Source: UBA5158 sp040389045 | GTDB taxonomy: Bacteria > Pseudomonadota > Gammaproteobacteria > DSM-16500 | Length of the DNA stretch: 64,000 nt | Assembly (NCBI GenBank): GCA_040389045.1 | Contig: JAZKAT010000019.1 | Span: forward strand, 12,992 to 76,991 | Reading direction: 5' to 3' | Shown here: piece after piece, positions 1-8,585 of the stretch | Position numbering within the stretch: position 1 is the first letter of the stretch | Layout: the number at the start of each line of letters is the position of its first letter | The notes under the pieces: generated by a model | What the model was told of the DNA's origin: nothing | The model's input: only the letters and a program-made list of their open reading frames with translations | The model's database searches: none | Made by a program: the position numbers and the translations under genes

Positions 1-537
1 GAAGAAGATTTGGAAATTCTCGCCGTGCAAAAACCCAATATCGTGCATTGCCCCGAGTCCAATATGAAACTCGCCAGCGGCATTGCGCCTTTGGATAAAT
101 TTAAAATTGCCGGCCTTAATGTGGCGTTAGGCACGGATGGCGCGGCCAGCAATAATGATTTGGATATGATTGGTGAAATGCGCACTGCGGCGCTTCTCGC
201 GAAAGCCAGTACGCACAATCCTACCTCCTTAAAAGCGAGTGAAGCTTTGCAAATGGCAACTTTAAATGGCGCCAAAGCGTTAGGCATTGAAAAAGTTACG
301 GGTTCCCTTAGCGTGGGAAAATCAGCGGATTTTATTGCGATCAAGTTAGATGAGCTGGAAACCTTGCCAGTTTACTATCCGGAATCGCAGATTGTTTACT
401 CCGCATCACGCAGCCAGGTGACGGATGTGTTTGTCGCGGGGAAACAATTGTTGCGGAAGCGGGAGTTGTTGACGCTGGATGAGGAAAAGCTTAAGGCTAA
501 TGCGCAGGAGTGGCGAGAAAAGATTGGGAAATCTTAA
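1..537 (+). CDS. mtaD: MTA/SAH deaminase-type amidohydrolase, C-terminal part (cut by window edge)
   Basis: The reading frame is open from base 1 (codons GAA GAA GAT TTG), so the gene begins outside the window; the TTG at 10 is not a credible start. The visible 178 residues are the C-terminal part of a metal-dependent amidohydrolase of the TrzA/MtaD group, which deaminates 5'-methylthioadenosine or S-adenosylhomocysteine. Supporting motifs are HCPESNMKLASG, the metal-site LGTDGAASNNDLDM (the Asp is the usual metal ligand), and the late ALGIEKVTGSLSVGKSADFI segment that returns to the composite beta domain. Substrate within the family cannot be settled from this fragment; chlorohydrolase-like relatives share these motifs. 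A dispersed palindromic repeat follows immediately. Confidence 0.8.
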   Translation, partial: EEDLEILAVQKPNIVHCPESNMKLASGIAPLDKFKIAGLNVALGTDGAASNNDLDMIGEMRTAALLAKASTHNPTSLKASEALQMATLNGAKALGIEKVTGSLSVGKSADFIAIKLDELETLPVYYPESQIVYSASRSQVTDVFVAGKQLLRKRELLTLDEEKLKANAQEWREKIGKS

Positions 538-540
538 AAG

Positions 541-591
541 CACCCCTCACCCGTCGCCTAGCGGCGCCGACCTCTCCCACAAGGGAGAGGT
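541..591. repeat. Dispersed palindromic repeat (CACCCCTCACCC family), copy 1
   Basis: A GC-rich block between the deaminase gene and ndk. It opens with CACCCCTCACCC, holds a small hairpin around GTCGCC/GGCGCCGAC, and ends with a perfect 9-bp stem ACCTCTCCC-ACAA-GGGAGAGGT (570-591). A related copy lies at 16326-16367 beside minE. Both sit just after stop codons, so they may act as REP-like mRNA ends; no T-run follows on the plus strand. Confidence 0.7.
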
Positions 592-692
592 GAAAATAAC
601 GCCTGGCACCATGAAAAAAACAATTTGCTGCAAATTTAACCGAAGCCGTTATAATATGCGTCCCTGCATACACAAGAGATGGAGTTAAAAGC

Positions 693-1139
693 ATGACAGT
701 TGAAAGAACCTTATCGATTATCAAACCTGACGCGGTCGCTAAATCCGTTATTGGCCAGATTAACGCCCGTTTTGAAAAAGCTGGCTTACGCATTGTAGCG
801 ACAAAAATGCTACATTTAACGCCTAAACAAGCCCAGGAGTTTTATGGAGTCCACAAAGATCGCCCGTTTTTTAAAGGCCTTTGCGATTTCATGAGTTCAG
901 GGCCCGTGTTAGCACAAGTCTTAGAAGGCGAAAGCGCCATTGCGGTTAACCGCCAGATCATGGGTGCTACCAATCCGAAAGAAGCAGCTCCCGGCACCAT
1001 ACGCGCGGATTTCGCTGAATCTATCGACCACAACGCAGTCCATGGCTCAGATAGCGCGGAAAACGCTACCCAGGAAATCGCTTTCTTCTTTAAACCCGAA
1101 GAAATCGTTAGTTACGTTAAAACCGCGGAACTGGCTTAA
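693..1139 (+). CDS. ndk: Nucleoside diphosphate kinase
   Basis: Transfers the gamma phosphate of ATP to NDPs through a phosphohistidine, balancing NTP and dNTP pools in the cytoplasm. The 148-residue length is slightly over the usual 140-145. The N-terminal MTVERTLSIIKPDAV is typical, and the catalytic His is H117 in NAVHGSDS. The ATG at 693 is preceded by GGAG about 10 bases upstream. rlmN begins 3 bases after the stop, so the two are probably co-transcribed, as in other gammaproteobacteria. The C-terminus is a few residues longer than in E. coli, but nothing essential is missing. Confidence 0.97.
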   Translation: MTVERTLSIIKPDAVAKSVIGQINARFEKAGLRIVATKMLHLTPKQAQEFYGVHKDRPFFKGLCDFMSSGPVLAQVLEGESAIAVNRQIMGATNPKEAAPGTIRADFAESIDHNAVHGSDSAENATQEIAFFFKPEEIVSYVKTAELA

Positions 1140-1142
1140 GCG

Positions 1143-2267
1143 ATGACTACTACCACCCAACTGCCATCAAAAATCAACCTGCTGGGCCTGGACCGTAAAG
1201 CCCTGGCGGAATTTTTTGTGCAGTTGGGTGAAAAACCTTATCGAGCCACCCAGGTCCTGAAATGGATACACTTCCAGGGCGTCAACACCACCGCGGCAAT
1301 GACCGATTTAAGCAAACCATTACGCGCAAAACTGGATGAAATCGCTGAAATCCGTCCCCTGGAAGTCGCCTATGAAAGCACCGCGCAAGATGGCACCCAC
1401 AAATGGTTATTGCGACTTGCCGATGGCAATTGCATAGAAACCATTTACATCCCGGAAAAATCACGCGGTACTTTATGCGTTTCTTCCCAGGTGGGTTGCA
1501 CCTTAAATTGTGATTTCTGTTCTACCGGCAAACAAGGTTTTAACCGTAACTTAACTAGCGCGGAAATCATTGGCCAAGTCTGGACCGCCGCACGCAGTTT
1601 GTCTGAAAGTAATGGCATACATGATCGCGCCGTCACTAACGTGGTCATGATGGGCATGGGTGAACCCCTGTTAAATTTTGATAACGTAGTCAGCGCCATG
1701 GATATCATGCTGGATGACTTCGGTTATGGTTTATCAAAACGCCGCGTCACCCTCAGCACCGCGGGTGTCATCCCGGCCATGTATCGCTTGCGCGAAGTCA
1801 GTGATGTTGCGCTGGCGGTATCTTTGCACGCGCCTACCGATGAGTTACGCAATATTCTGGTACCACTTAACAAAAAATATCCTCTGGCAGAATTGATGGC
1901 AGCTTGTACAGCTTATTTCAAGGAAGATAAACGCCGTTATGTCACCATGGAATATGTCATGCTCGCTGGCATTAATGACAGCCCTATCCACGCCAGACAG
2001 TTAATCAACTTGTTACAAGACATGCGCGCGAAAGTGAATTTGATTCCCTTTAATCCTTTTCCCACTACCCAGTATAAACGTTCCGACATCGCCACCATTG
2101 AGCGCTTTCAGAACATACTGATGGATGCCGGAATTAATGCTATCACTCGCAAGACCCGCGGCGATGATATAGACGCGGCCTGCGGCCAACTCGTCGGCCA
2201 GGTAAAAGACCTTACCCGCCGCAGTGAACGCCACTTAAAAAAATTCGCCCAAGCAAACGCTCGCTAA
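1143..2267 (+). CDS. rlmN: Dual-specificity 23S rRNA/tRNA adenine-C2 methyltransferase RlmN
   Basis: Radical-SAM enzyme that methylates C2 of A2503 in 23S rRNA and A37 of some tRNAs, supporting translational fidelity. The 374-residue protein has the radical-SAM CxxxCxxC cluster at C119, C123 and C126 (VGCTLNCDFC). C112 in LCVSSQ and the late Cys in AACGQL match the two extra cysteines of the family's methyl-transfer mechanism. VVMMGMGEPLLNFDNV and RRVTLSTAG are further family blocks. It starts 3 bases after ndk, and the ndk-rlmN-pilF-rodZ order is the classical one. Length and motifs are complete, so it should be functional. Confidence 0.97.
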   Translation: MTTTTQLPSKINLLGLDRKALAEFFVQLGEKPYRATQVLKWIHFQGVNTTAAMTDLSKPLRAKLDEIAEIRPLEVAYESTAQDGTHKWLLRLADGNCIETIYIPEKSRGTLCVSSQVGCTLNCDFCSTGKQGFNRNLTSAEIIGQVWTAARSLSESNGIHDRAVTNVVMMGMGEPLLNFDNVVSAMDIMLDDFGYGLSKRRVTLSTAGVIPAMYRLREVSDVALAVSLHAPTDELRNILVPLNKKYPLAELMAACTAYFKEDKRRYVTMEYVMLAGINDSPIHARQLINLLQDMRAKVNLIPFNPFPTTQYKRSDIATIERFQNILMDAGINAITRKTRGDDIDAACGQLVGQVKDLTRRSERHLKKFAQANAR

Positions 2268-2328
2268 AAAACCCGCAAAATGTTAGAATTTTCGCATAAT
2301 ATCTGGTGATAATTTATTTGGAGTTCAT

Positions 2329-2865
2329 GTGACAAGGCAGTTACTCTCCAGTTGCTTAATTCTTTCAACCTCATTACTGCTTGGGTGCAGTATGAGCATG
2401 CATCGTGACAGCTACCATTTAGATTACCCCAATCTGCCTGCCGCCCGTTTCAATGCCGAACAAGGCTTGCGCTATTTACATAACGGCGAAACCAATATGG
2501 CAGCGGAAAAATTTAATCTGGCGGTGGAACAAGCCCCACGCGATCCCCTTGTCATGGATGCGCTGGCATTTTATTATGAAAAGTCGGGTGATTTAGCGCT
2601 CGCTAATCAAACCTACTTTAATGCTTTATTGTTAGATTGGCGTTCCGGGACCTTGCGTAATAACTATGCCGCATTTCTCTGTCGTAATGGTTATTCCAAG
2701 CAATCTATAGATTATTATATGAAAGCGGCCGGGGTACCTAACTACCGGGATGCCGAGGGCGCCTATGCTAATGCTCGCTATTGTGTGGAAAAACTTGGCG
2801 CAGGCGATGAATACGCTTATTATACGAAACTATTATGGCAACCTAATTCGAAGCAGGCACGTTAA
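2329..2865 (+). CDS. pilF: Type IV pilus biogenesis/stability lipoprotein PilF (PilW)
   Basis: Outer-membrane pilotin-like lipoprotein that helps the PilQ secretin assemble. The start is GTG at 2329, with TTGGAG about 5 bases upstream. The N-terminus is a lipoprotein signal ending in LLLGC, with the lipidated Cys at residue 20. The rest (about 178 residues in total) is tetratricopeptide-like, for example RYLHNGETNMAAEKFNLAVE, DALAFYYEKSGDLALANQTY and FLCRNGYSKQSIDYYMKA. It is somewhat shorter than the usual 230-260 residues, so about one TPR may be missing at the C-terminus. Its stop codon overlaps the rodZ start by one base (TAATG), indicating translational coupling. Confidence 0.88.
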   Translation: MTRQLLSSCLILSTSLLLGCSMSMHRDSYHLDYPNLPAARFNAEQGLRYLHNGETNMAAEKFNLAVEQAPRDPLVMDALAFYYEKSGDLALANQTYFNALLLDWRSGTLRNNYAAFLCRNGYSKQSIDYYMKAAGVPNYRDAEGAYANARYCVEKLGAGDEYAYYTKLLWQPNSKQAR

Positions 2866-3863
2866 TGATAACAACTGACCGAAAACCTACGACAAATGAC
2901 CGCAAACCCGCAATGGATAACGCAGTAAAAAATAGCTGGGGGAAGCGTTTTCAAGCCGCTAGAGAAGCAATGAACTTATCGGAAAAAGATGCCGCGGCCC
3001 GCTTACACTTGAAAGCACATATTATCAATATCATTGAATCCGAACGCTTTGCCGAAGGCCCGCCAGTTATTTTTATGCGCGGCTATATACGCTCCTATGG
3101 GCGCTTATTGAATTTACCCGAAAAAGATTTAAGCCAGGCCTTGGCCCAACTGGATTTTGGCAACCCTGCCACACCCACTGTGCCTAGCCATTTTCGCATG
3201 CGGGAAAGCAACAGTAATAGTTCTTCCATTTGGTCCACCGCTTTTGTGATGCTAGTGCTGACAGCCCTGGTAGGAGTGTGGTGGTGGAATTCACATGTGC
3301 GCAATGCGCCAGTAGTGGACTTAGCCAGCATACCGGTTGAAACCACCCACGTAGCCGCAGCTACCCCACCGGCAACGCCACCGGCTGAAGCGATTACCCC
3401 CGCGCAAATCAATACCGCTCTAGGCAATCCAGCTTCGCCTGCTGCCGCCGCCCCTGCGCCTTCTGCTACTACTCCGGCAATCGCAGCAGCACCTGCCGCG
3501 CCGGCGCCAACCGCTACCACAGCGGTAATGGCACCCAAAACCGCCGAGATTACACCACAGCCCAGCGCGCCACCCGCGCCCCTTGAAACCAGCCCACAAG
3601 TAGCAGAACAACAATCCGTTGCGCCGGCACTACCCGCGTCACCCCCGGAACAAGCTGCTGTGGCGAACAATGCCGCAACTGCCACCCCAGCACCTGAAGA
3701 AGCAACTACGGCTTCATCCGCTGATGTGGCTACTACTGAAGATTTAACCGATGACCAGCCAGCGCCGGTGAAAACGCATACCCCTAAAAATAAATTGCCG
3801 AACCTGGCGGACGCTGAAATGTCTGTTCCCGAAGAAGGCTTAGATAACGAAGCAAGCGAGTGA
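2865..3863 (+). CDS. rodZ: Cytoskeletal protein RodZ, without the DUF4115 domain
   Basis: Inner-membrane protein that ties the MreB cytoskeleton to the cell-wall elongation machinery. Residues about 24-95 form the cytoplasmic HTH_25-like domain (GKRFQAAREAMNLSEKDAAA, then YIRSYGRLLNL). One membrane helix lies at about 121-141 (SIWSTAFVMLVLTALVGVWW). The periplasmic part is a long Ala/Pro/Thr linker ending in an acidic tail, EEGLDNEASE; the folded C-terminal DUF4115 domain normally found there is not visible. The start at 2865 overlaps the pilF stop; an alternative ATG lies at 2913. In E. coli ispG separates rodZ and hisS, but here hisS follows directly. Confidence 0.85.
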   Translation: MITTDRKPTTNDRKPAMDNAVKNSWGKRFQAAREAMNLSEKDAAARLHLKAHIINIIESERFAEGPPVIFMRGYIRSYGRLLNLPEKDLSQALAQLDFGNPATPTVPSHFRMRESNSNSSSIWSTAFVMLVLTALVGVWWWNSHVRNAPVVDLASIPVETTHVAAATPPATPPAEAITPAQINTALGNPASPAAAAPAPSATTPAIAAAPAAPAPTATTAVMAPKTAEITPQPSAPPAPLETSPQVAEQQSVAPALPASPPEQAAVANNAATATPAPEEATTASSADVATTEDLTDDQPAPVKTHTPKNKLPNLADAEMSVPEEGLDNEASE

Positions 3864-3886
3864 TTACAACTAAAGAGAAATTACCT

Positions 3887-5158
3887 GTGGCAAACCCGAT
3901 TCAAGCAATCCGCGGCATGAATGATATTTTGCCGTCTGAAACTCATCTATGGCAGCATGTTGAAAGCTTGCTTCGAGAAATTTTATATGGGTATGGCTAC
4001 CGCGAAATACGTTTACCTATTGTCGAAAAAACCGAATTGTTCAAACGCACCATCGGCGAAGCTACCGACATCGTTGAAAAAGAAATGTATACTTTTTTAG
4101 ATCGTAACGATGACAGCATGACGTTACGACCAGAAGGCACCGCAGGCTGTGTGCGCGCTGGTATTGAACATGGTTTACTCTACAATCAAATCCAGCGGCT
4201 TTGGTATATGGGCCCTAACTTTCGTTATGAACGTCCACAGAAAGGCCGTTACCGCCAATTCCATCAATGTGGCGCGGAAGTATTTGGCATCGCCACGCCG
4301 GATATAGATGCGGAATTAATTTTGCTGACCGCCCGCATTTTTGAAAAATTAGGCTTAAAATCTTATTTAACATTACAAATAAATTCCTTGGGCAACAGCC
4401 TAGCGCGGGAAAAATATCGTCATGCACTGGTAACTTACTTCACTAAACATCAGCAACAATTGGATGAAGACAGTAAGCGCCGCTTGACCACCAATCCACT
4501 GCGCATCTTAGACAGCAAAAACCCTGAGCTTGCCGAGTTAATCCGTAACGCTCCCAAATTAATTGATTGCCTGGATGAAGAATCCCAAGCGCACTTCACC
4601 GCACTGCAGACTTTTTTAACAACCGCGGGCTTGAACTTTACCGTCAATCCCTGTCTGGTACGCGGCCTGGATTATTACACTAAAACCGTCTTTGAATGGG
4701 TAACGAATGAATTAGGCACGCAAGGCACAGTTTGTGCTGGCGGTCGTTATGATGGTCTAGTCGAACAATTAGGTGGCAAAAGCACCCCCGCTTTAGGTTT
4801 CGCCATTGGTATGGAACGCCTGGTGTTAATGCTGCAGCAAAGCCAGCAAGCTCAAGCTGAAAATGCAGATATTTATGTTTTAACCGATAGCGACGCTACT
4901 TTTGTTAAAGGGCTTACTATCGCCTCTCGCCTGCGTGATGAATTTCCCAGATTATGTATTTTGCAACACTGTGGCGGTGGCAACTTGAAAAACCAGTTTA
5001 AAAAAGCGGATAAAAGCGGCGCCCTGTTTGCGATTATTATCGGTGAACAAGAATACGCGTCTGAAACCGTTACCATCAAATTTCTCCGTGAAAACATTCC
5101 ACAAGAAACTGTGCACTGGAATGATATCGTCGAATTTTTTACTAGCCGCATTGGTTGA
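3887..5158 (+). CDS. hisS: Histidyl-tRNA synthetase
   Basis: Class II aminoacyl-tRNA synthetase charging tRNA-His. I chose GTG at 3887 because it gives VANPIQAIRGMNDILP, aligning with the E. coli N-terminus, and an AAAGAGAAA stretch lies just upstream; a GTG at 3860, overlapping the rodZ stop, would add nine residues. Class II and His-specific blocks are present: TLRPEGTAGCVRAGIEHGL, RYERPQKGRYRQFHQ, the HisA motif LVRGLDYYTKTVFEW, and AGGRYDGLVEQLGG. The C-terminal anticodon-binding domain is complete. At 423 residues it is normal length. yheS follows after 12 bases, suggesting one transcript. Confidence 0.96.
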   Translation: MANPIQAIRGMNDILPSETHLWQHVESLLREILYGYGYREIRLPIVEKTELFKRTIGEATDIVEKEMYTFLDRNDDSMTLRPEGTAGCVRAGIEHGLLYNQIQRLWYMGPNFRYERPQKGRYRQFHQCGAEVFGIATPDIDAELILLTARIFEKLGLKSYLTLQINSLGNSLAREKYRHALVTYFTKHQQQLDEDSKRRLTTNPLRILDSKNPELAELIRNAPKLIDCLDEESQAHFTALQTFLTTAGLNFTVNPCLVRGLDYYTKTVFEWVTNELGTQGTVCAGGRYDGLVEQLGGKSTPALGFAIGMERLVLMLQQSQQAQAENADIYVLTDSDATFVKGLTIASRLRDEFPRLCILQHCGGGNLKNQFKKADKSGALFAIIIGEQEYASETVTIKFLRENIPQETVHWNDIVEFFTSRIG

Positions 5159-5170
5159 CAGAAATCCATC

Positions 5171-7051
5171 ATGATTACTTTACGCAACATTATTCTGCGT
5201 CGTGGGCCCAATATTTTATTAGAAGATATCAATTGGACCATTTATCACAAACAACATATAGGTATTATCGGCGCCAATGGTTGCGGTAAATCTTCCTTGT
5301 TCGCCATGCTGTTACATCAACTGCAACCTGATGGCGGCGATTTTGATATGCCGCGGCAATTAAGATTAGGCCATGTCGCCCAGGAAACTCCCGCACTCAG
5401 TAAATCCGCCTTGGAATTTGTCCTTGACGGTGATGTGGAATTGCGTGAACTCGAAGCGCAATTAACCCAGGCCGAACACGACAACGATGGCGAAAAAATC
5501 GGTGCCCTGCACCAACGTCTTAGTGAAATCGATGGCTATAGCGCCACTGCCCGCGCCGCGCAATTATTAGATGGTCTGGGCTTTCATTATGAAGAACAAC
5601 AAAAACCGGTCAGTGCTTTTTCGGGCGGCTGGCGGGTCAGGCTGAATCTGGCGCATACCTTAATGTCACGCGCGGATATTTTGTTGCTGGATGAACCGAC
5701 CAACCATTTAGACCTGGACGCGGTACTCTGGCTGGAACAGTGGTTAAAGAAATTTCCTGGCACATTATTAATAATTTCCCATGACCGGGATTTTTTAGAT
5801 TCGATAGTGGACCACATCGCGCATATTCAAAATAAAAATTTAAAATTATACGCCGGTAACTATTCCGCATTTGAAAAACAATTGGCCGCGTTTCTCATGC
5901 TGCAACAAGCCGCCTATGAAAAACAACAACGCCAGATTTCGCATTTACAAAGTTTCGTTGACCGTTTTCGCGCGAAAGCGTCTAAAGCACGGCAAGCTCA
6001 AAGCCGTATGAAAGCCTTGGACCGTATGGAAATTGTCAGCGCCGTGCAAGTTAACTCACCGTTTCAATTTCATTTTAAAGAACCGAAAAATGTCCCTACG
6101 CCATTAGTCGCGCTGGAAGATGTCAGCATTGGTTATGGTGACCAGATTATTTTACCGCATATAAATTTCAGTATTGCGCCTAAAGACCGGATTGGTTTGC
6201 TAGGCCCCAACGGCGCTGGTAAATCAACCTTCATTAAATTACTGGCGAACCAGCACCAGGCACTGGGCGGCAGTTTCACTGCTGGCACCGGTTTGAAGAT
6301 TGGTTACTTTGCGCAACATCAAATTGATCATTTGCACTTAACCGACAGCCCATTACAACATTTGAAAAAACTGGCGCCCACGACTCGCGAAGTGGAATTA
6401 CGCTCGTTTCTCGGCAGTTTTGGCTTTTCCGGCAATCGAGTATTGGAAGCCGTGGAAAATTTTTCCGGCGGCGAAAAATCCCGTTTGGCCTTGGCGCTAC
6501 TGATTTGGCAACAGCCAAATTTATTATTGCTGGATGAACCCACCAACCATTTAGATATGGAAATGCGTAACGCGCTCAGCATGGCGCTACAGGAATATGA
6601 AGGCGCGATGATTATTGTTTCACATGACCGTTTTTTAGTGCGCTCCACCGTCGATCAACTGATGATAATCGCTGCTGGGAAACTGACACCCTTTGAAGGC
6701 GATCTTGATGATTATCAAGAGTGGTTAATGAATTTCCGGCGCCAAAACAATGCGTCGACTGTGGCAAAAACCAGCGTTTCCCGCAAAGAACAGCGTCAGC
6801 AAAACGCGCTGGAACGTGATCAGCGTAGACCTTTATTACAAAAAGTTAAAAAACTCGAAACCGAATTAGATAAGTTACAAAAGCAAGTCACTAATCTGGA
6901 ATTGATATTGGCAGATGAAAAACTTTATGAAGATGCCAATAAAACCCAATTGCAGGATTATTTGTTAAAACAAGCGACGTTAAAAAAACAATTAGAAACT
7001 GTTGAACTTGACTGGCTGGCCGCAACGGAAGCTGCTGCCAAAGATTCTTGA
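5171..7051 (+). CDS. yheS: ABC-F family ATPase, YheS type
   Basis: Soluble ABC-F ATPase, a class that acts on ribosomes or translation; the precise role of YheS is poorly defined. Two ATP-binding cassettes are complete. The first has Walker A GANGCGKSS, signature FSGGWRVRLNL and Walker B LLLDEPTNHLD. The second has GPNGAGKST, FSGGEKSRLAL and LLLDEPTNHLD. The inter-domain linker has the Lys/Arg-rich RFRAKASKARQAQSRMKALD helix of the ABC-F arm. Residues about 540-626 form a charged coiled coil. At 626 residues it aligns along its length with E. coli YheS (about 637). Its place between hisS and yfgM differs from E. coli, where yheS is elsewhere. Confidence 0.93.
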   Translation: MITLRNIILRRGPNILLEDINWTIYHKQHIGIIGANGCGKSSLFAMLLHQLQPDGGDFDMPRQLRLGHVAQETPALSKSALEFVLDGDVELRELEAQLTQAEHDNDGEKIGALHQRLSEIDGYSATARAAQLLDGLGFHYEEQQKPVSAFSGGWRVRLNLAHTLMSRADILLLDEPTNHLDLDAVLWLEQWLKKFPGTLLIISHDRDFLDSIVDHIAHIQNKNLKLYAGNYSAFEKQLAAFLMLQQAAYEKQQRQISHLQSFVDRFRAKASKARQAQSRMKALDRMEIVSAVQVNSPFQFHFKEPKNVPTPLVALEDVSIGYGDQIILPHINFSIAPKDRIGLLGPNGAGKSTFIKLLANQHQALGGSFTAGTGLKIGYFAQHQIDHLHLTDSPLQHLKKLAPTTREVELRSFLGSFGFSGNRVLEAVENFSGGEKSRLALALLIWQQPNLLLLDEPTNHLDMEMRNALSMALQEYEGAMIIVSHDRFLVRSTVDQLMIIAAGKLTPFEGDLDDYQEWLMNFRRQNNASTVAKTSVSRKEQRQQNALERDQRRPLLQKVKKLETELDKLQKQVTNLELILADEKLYEDANKTQLQDYLLKQATLKKQLETVELDWLAATEAAAKDS

Positions 7052-7118
7052 GTTACTGATTGGCTGTGCGGAGAAATATGATTTATAATCAAGCTTATCA
7101 CTTGATGGAGCAAATGGT

Positions 7119-7751
7119 ATGAGAAATGTTGAGCTAAAATTGTTAACAACAGCGCTTTTGTCTATTTTATTTTCGAATACATATGCTGCCCCTGCAGCTT
7201 CCGTCGTAACCACCCAGACTACTACCCTGCCAGCTGGCACACCGGCACCGGTTGTTGCGGCACCTGCACCTGCGCCTACATCTGCTCCGACTCCGACTCC
7301 GGCCCCAGCAGCGGTAAATGCGGATGGCAGTATACCAATGGCTGCTCCCACTGCACCTACTACCGGCCCTGCACCGGAGGTAGTCACAGAACCTGAAATG
7401 ATTAAACCTAGCAGCAACCATGGCTATGTCCTGGCCCAGGGTACTATCAATCAGCCTTATGGCTCAAACCCTTACCGTACGCTATCCGTCACTGTGTCAC
7501 CCTGTGACGCAGGTTATTCACCTCATGTCGCAATGGCGATAGGCGGGATTGCCGGCTGGAACAGTCATACCGTTGCCGAAGCCTGGGCGGTACCCACCAG
7601 TGCTATTAGACGAGATGGTTCTACTTATAGCGTAAATTACCGCGCGGAAAGCCGTTTTTATAATGGTAACTGGGCATGGAGTAGTAATGTTTACGTGACC
7701 TGGACCCTGTATTGTATTCCTACGGATTCGTTCACCTACACCCCTCATTAA
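7119..7751 (+). CDS. Secreted protein with Pro/Ala/Thr-rich linker, unknown function
   Basis: I do not recognise this family. Residues 1-23 form a Sec signal peptide (hydrophobic LLTTALLSILFSNTYA, cleavage probably after TYA). Residues about 24-95 are a low-complexity Ala/Pro/Thr linker. The last ~110 residues form a compact, aromatic and Gly-rich, probably beta-sheet domain, with two Cys (VSPCDAGYS and TLYCIPTD) that could form a disulfide. No membrane helix is visible after the signal, so a periplasmic or exported location is likely. The gene is inserted between yheS and yfgM and is followed by two palindromic elements, suggesting lineage-specific insertion into a conserved block. Confidence 0.75.
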   Translation: MRNVELKLLTTALLSILFSNTYAAPAASVVTTQTTTLPAGTPAPVVAAPAPAPTSAPTPTPAPAAVNADGSIPMAAPTAPTTGPAPEVVTEPEMIKPSSNHGYVLAQGTINQPYGSNPYRTLSVTVSPCDAGYSPHVAMAIGGIAGWNSHTVAEAWAVPTSAIRRDGSTYSVNYRAESRFYNGNWAWSSNVYVTWTLYCIPTDSFTYTPH

Positions 7752-7763
7752 TCCCCTTCGTAG

Positions 7764-7789
7764 CCCGTATGCACGCAGCGCCATACGGG
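7764..7789. repeat. CCCGTATG inverted repeat, copy 1
   Basis: An 8-bp perfect inverted repeat, CCCGTATG/CATACGGG, around a 10-base loop containing GCAGCG. A second member lies at 28688-28713 after rplQ, with the same arms and a related loop. It is downstream of the secreted-protein gene and could stabilise or end the transcript. No T-run follows. Confidence 0.7.
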
Positions 7790-7817
7790 AACACTTTATC
7801 TTAAACCCTCTTATCTG

Positions 7818-7841
7818 TCATGCCAGCGCAAGCTGGCATGA
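7818..7841. repeat. TCATGCCAGC palindrome with GCAA tetraloop
   Basis: Perfect 10-bp stem TCATGCCAGC/GCTGGCATGA closed by GCAA, a stable GNRA tetraloop in RNA. It lies between the secreted-protein gene and yfgM. It resembles the widely dispersed intergenic palindromes of proteobacteria. It has no T-run, so it is more likely a mobile palindromic repeat or an mRNA-stabilising hairpin than an intrinsic terminator. Confidence 0.7.
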
Positions 7842-7926
7842 AGATCGAATTTAATTTAGTGCAATTTCCTCATAATCCGCTAAAATGCGTGGTCAAACAA
7901 TAGGGTTGTTGGGTAAGGAGTTAGCC

Positions 7927-8571
7927 TTGACAGAATTACTGACTGAACAAGAACAAATCGAGCAGCTGAAAAGCTGGATCAAACAATATGGCCTGACGGT
8001 AATCTCAGGGATTCTGATTGCCCTGGTATTAATTTCCATCTGGCACTCCTGGCAAAATTACCAGACCCGAATGTTGACTCATGCCTCCGGCGTGTATGAT
8101 GAAATGCTGACCGCGCGGGCACAAAATGATGCCGCGGCACCAGCCAACGCAAAAATACAGGCTGAAAAATTATTAAGTCATTATCCAAGAACTCCTTACG
8201 CGCAATTTGCCGCATTCATGCTGGCACGTGACGCCGCGGCGCATCAGCAATATCCTGAAGCCGTCAAACAGTTATCGTGGGTAGTTGACCATGGCAGCGA
8301 TGATTCCCTGCGACAAATCGCCAAAATCCGCATCGCCAGAATCATGATTACCGAAAATAAATCCCGTGACGCACTGGCGGAATTGCAAAAAGTTTACAAT
8401 GCCAATTTCAATGGTTTGATAGAAGAAGTCAAAGGCGATGCTTATTTACAATTAAAAGATAATTCCAATGCTAAAAAAGCTTATCAGCTCGCCTTAAACG
8501 CGTTGCCAAAAGATGAAGCTGCCGAGAAACCGTTATTACAAATGAAGCTTGATAATTTGGCGAGTCAGTAA
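7927..8571 (+). CDS. yfgM: YfgM/Anc1-type inner-membrane TPR protein
   Basis: Membrane-anchored periplasmic TPR protein that in E. coli associates with the SecYEG translocon and PpiD. The start is TTG at 7927, chosen because a perfect AAGGAG lies at 7915-7920 with 6-base spacing; the earlier ATG at 7885 would add 14 residues with no ribosome site. The 214-residue protein has a short acidic N-terminus, one membrane helix (about residues 25-45, LTVISGILIALVLISIWHSW), then TPR-like helices with AQFAAFMLARDAAAHQQYPE and YLQLKDNSNAKKAYQLAL. It forms the usual yfgM-bamB-der block, with bamB 14 bases downstream. Confidence 0.92.
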   Translation: MTELLTEQEQIEQLKSWIKQYGLTVISGILIALVLISIWHSWQNYQTRMLTHASGVYDEMLTARAQNDAAAPANAKIQAEKLLSHYPRTPYAQFAAFMLARDAAAHQQYPEAVKQLSWVVDHGSDDSLRQIAKIRIARIMITENKSRDALAELQKVYNANFNGLIEEVKGDAYLQLKDNSNAKKAYQLALNALPKDEAAEKPLLQMKLDNLASQ

Positions 8572-8585
8572 GAGAGATCCTGTAA

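Noticed and set aside
3095..3685. 196-codon Ala/Gly-rich minus-strand frame
   Set aside because: Antisense of the Ala/Pro-rich RodZ tail; the composition is a by-product of GC-rich repeats.
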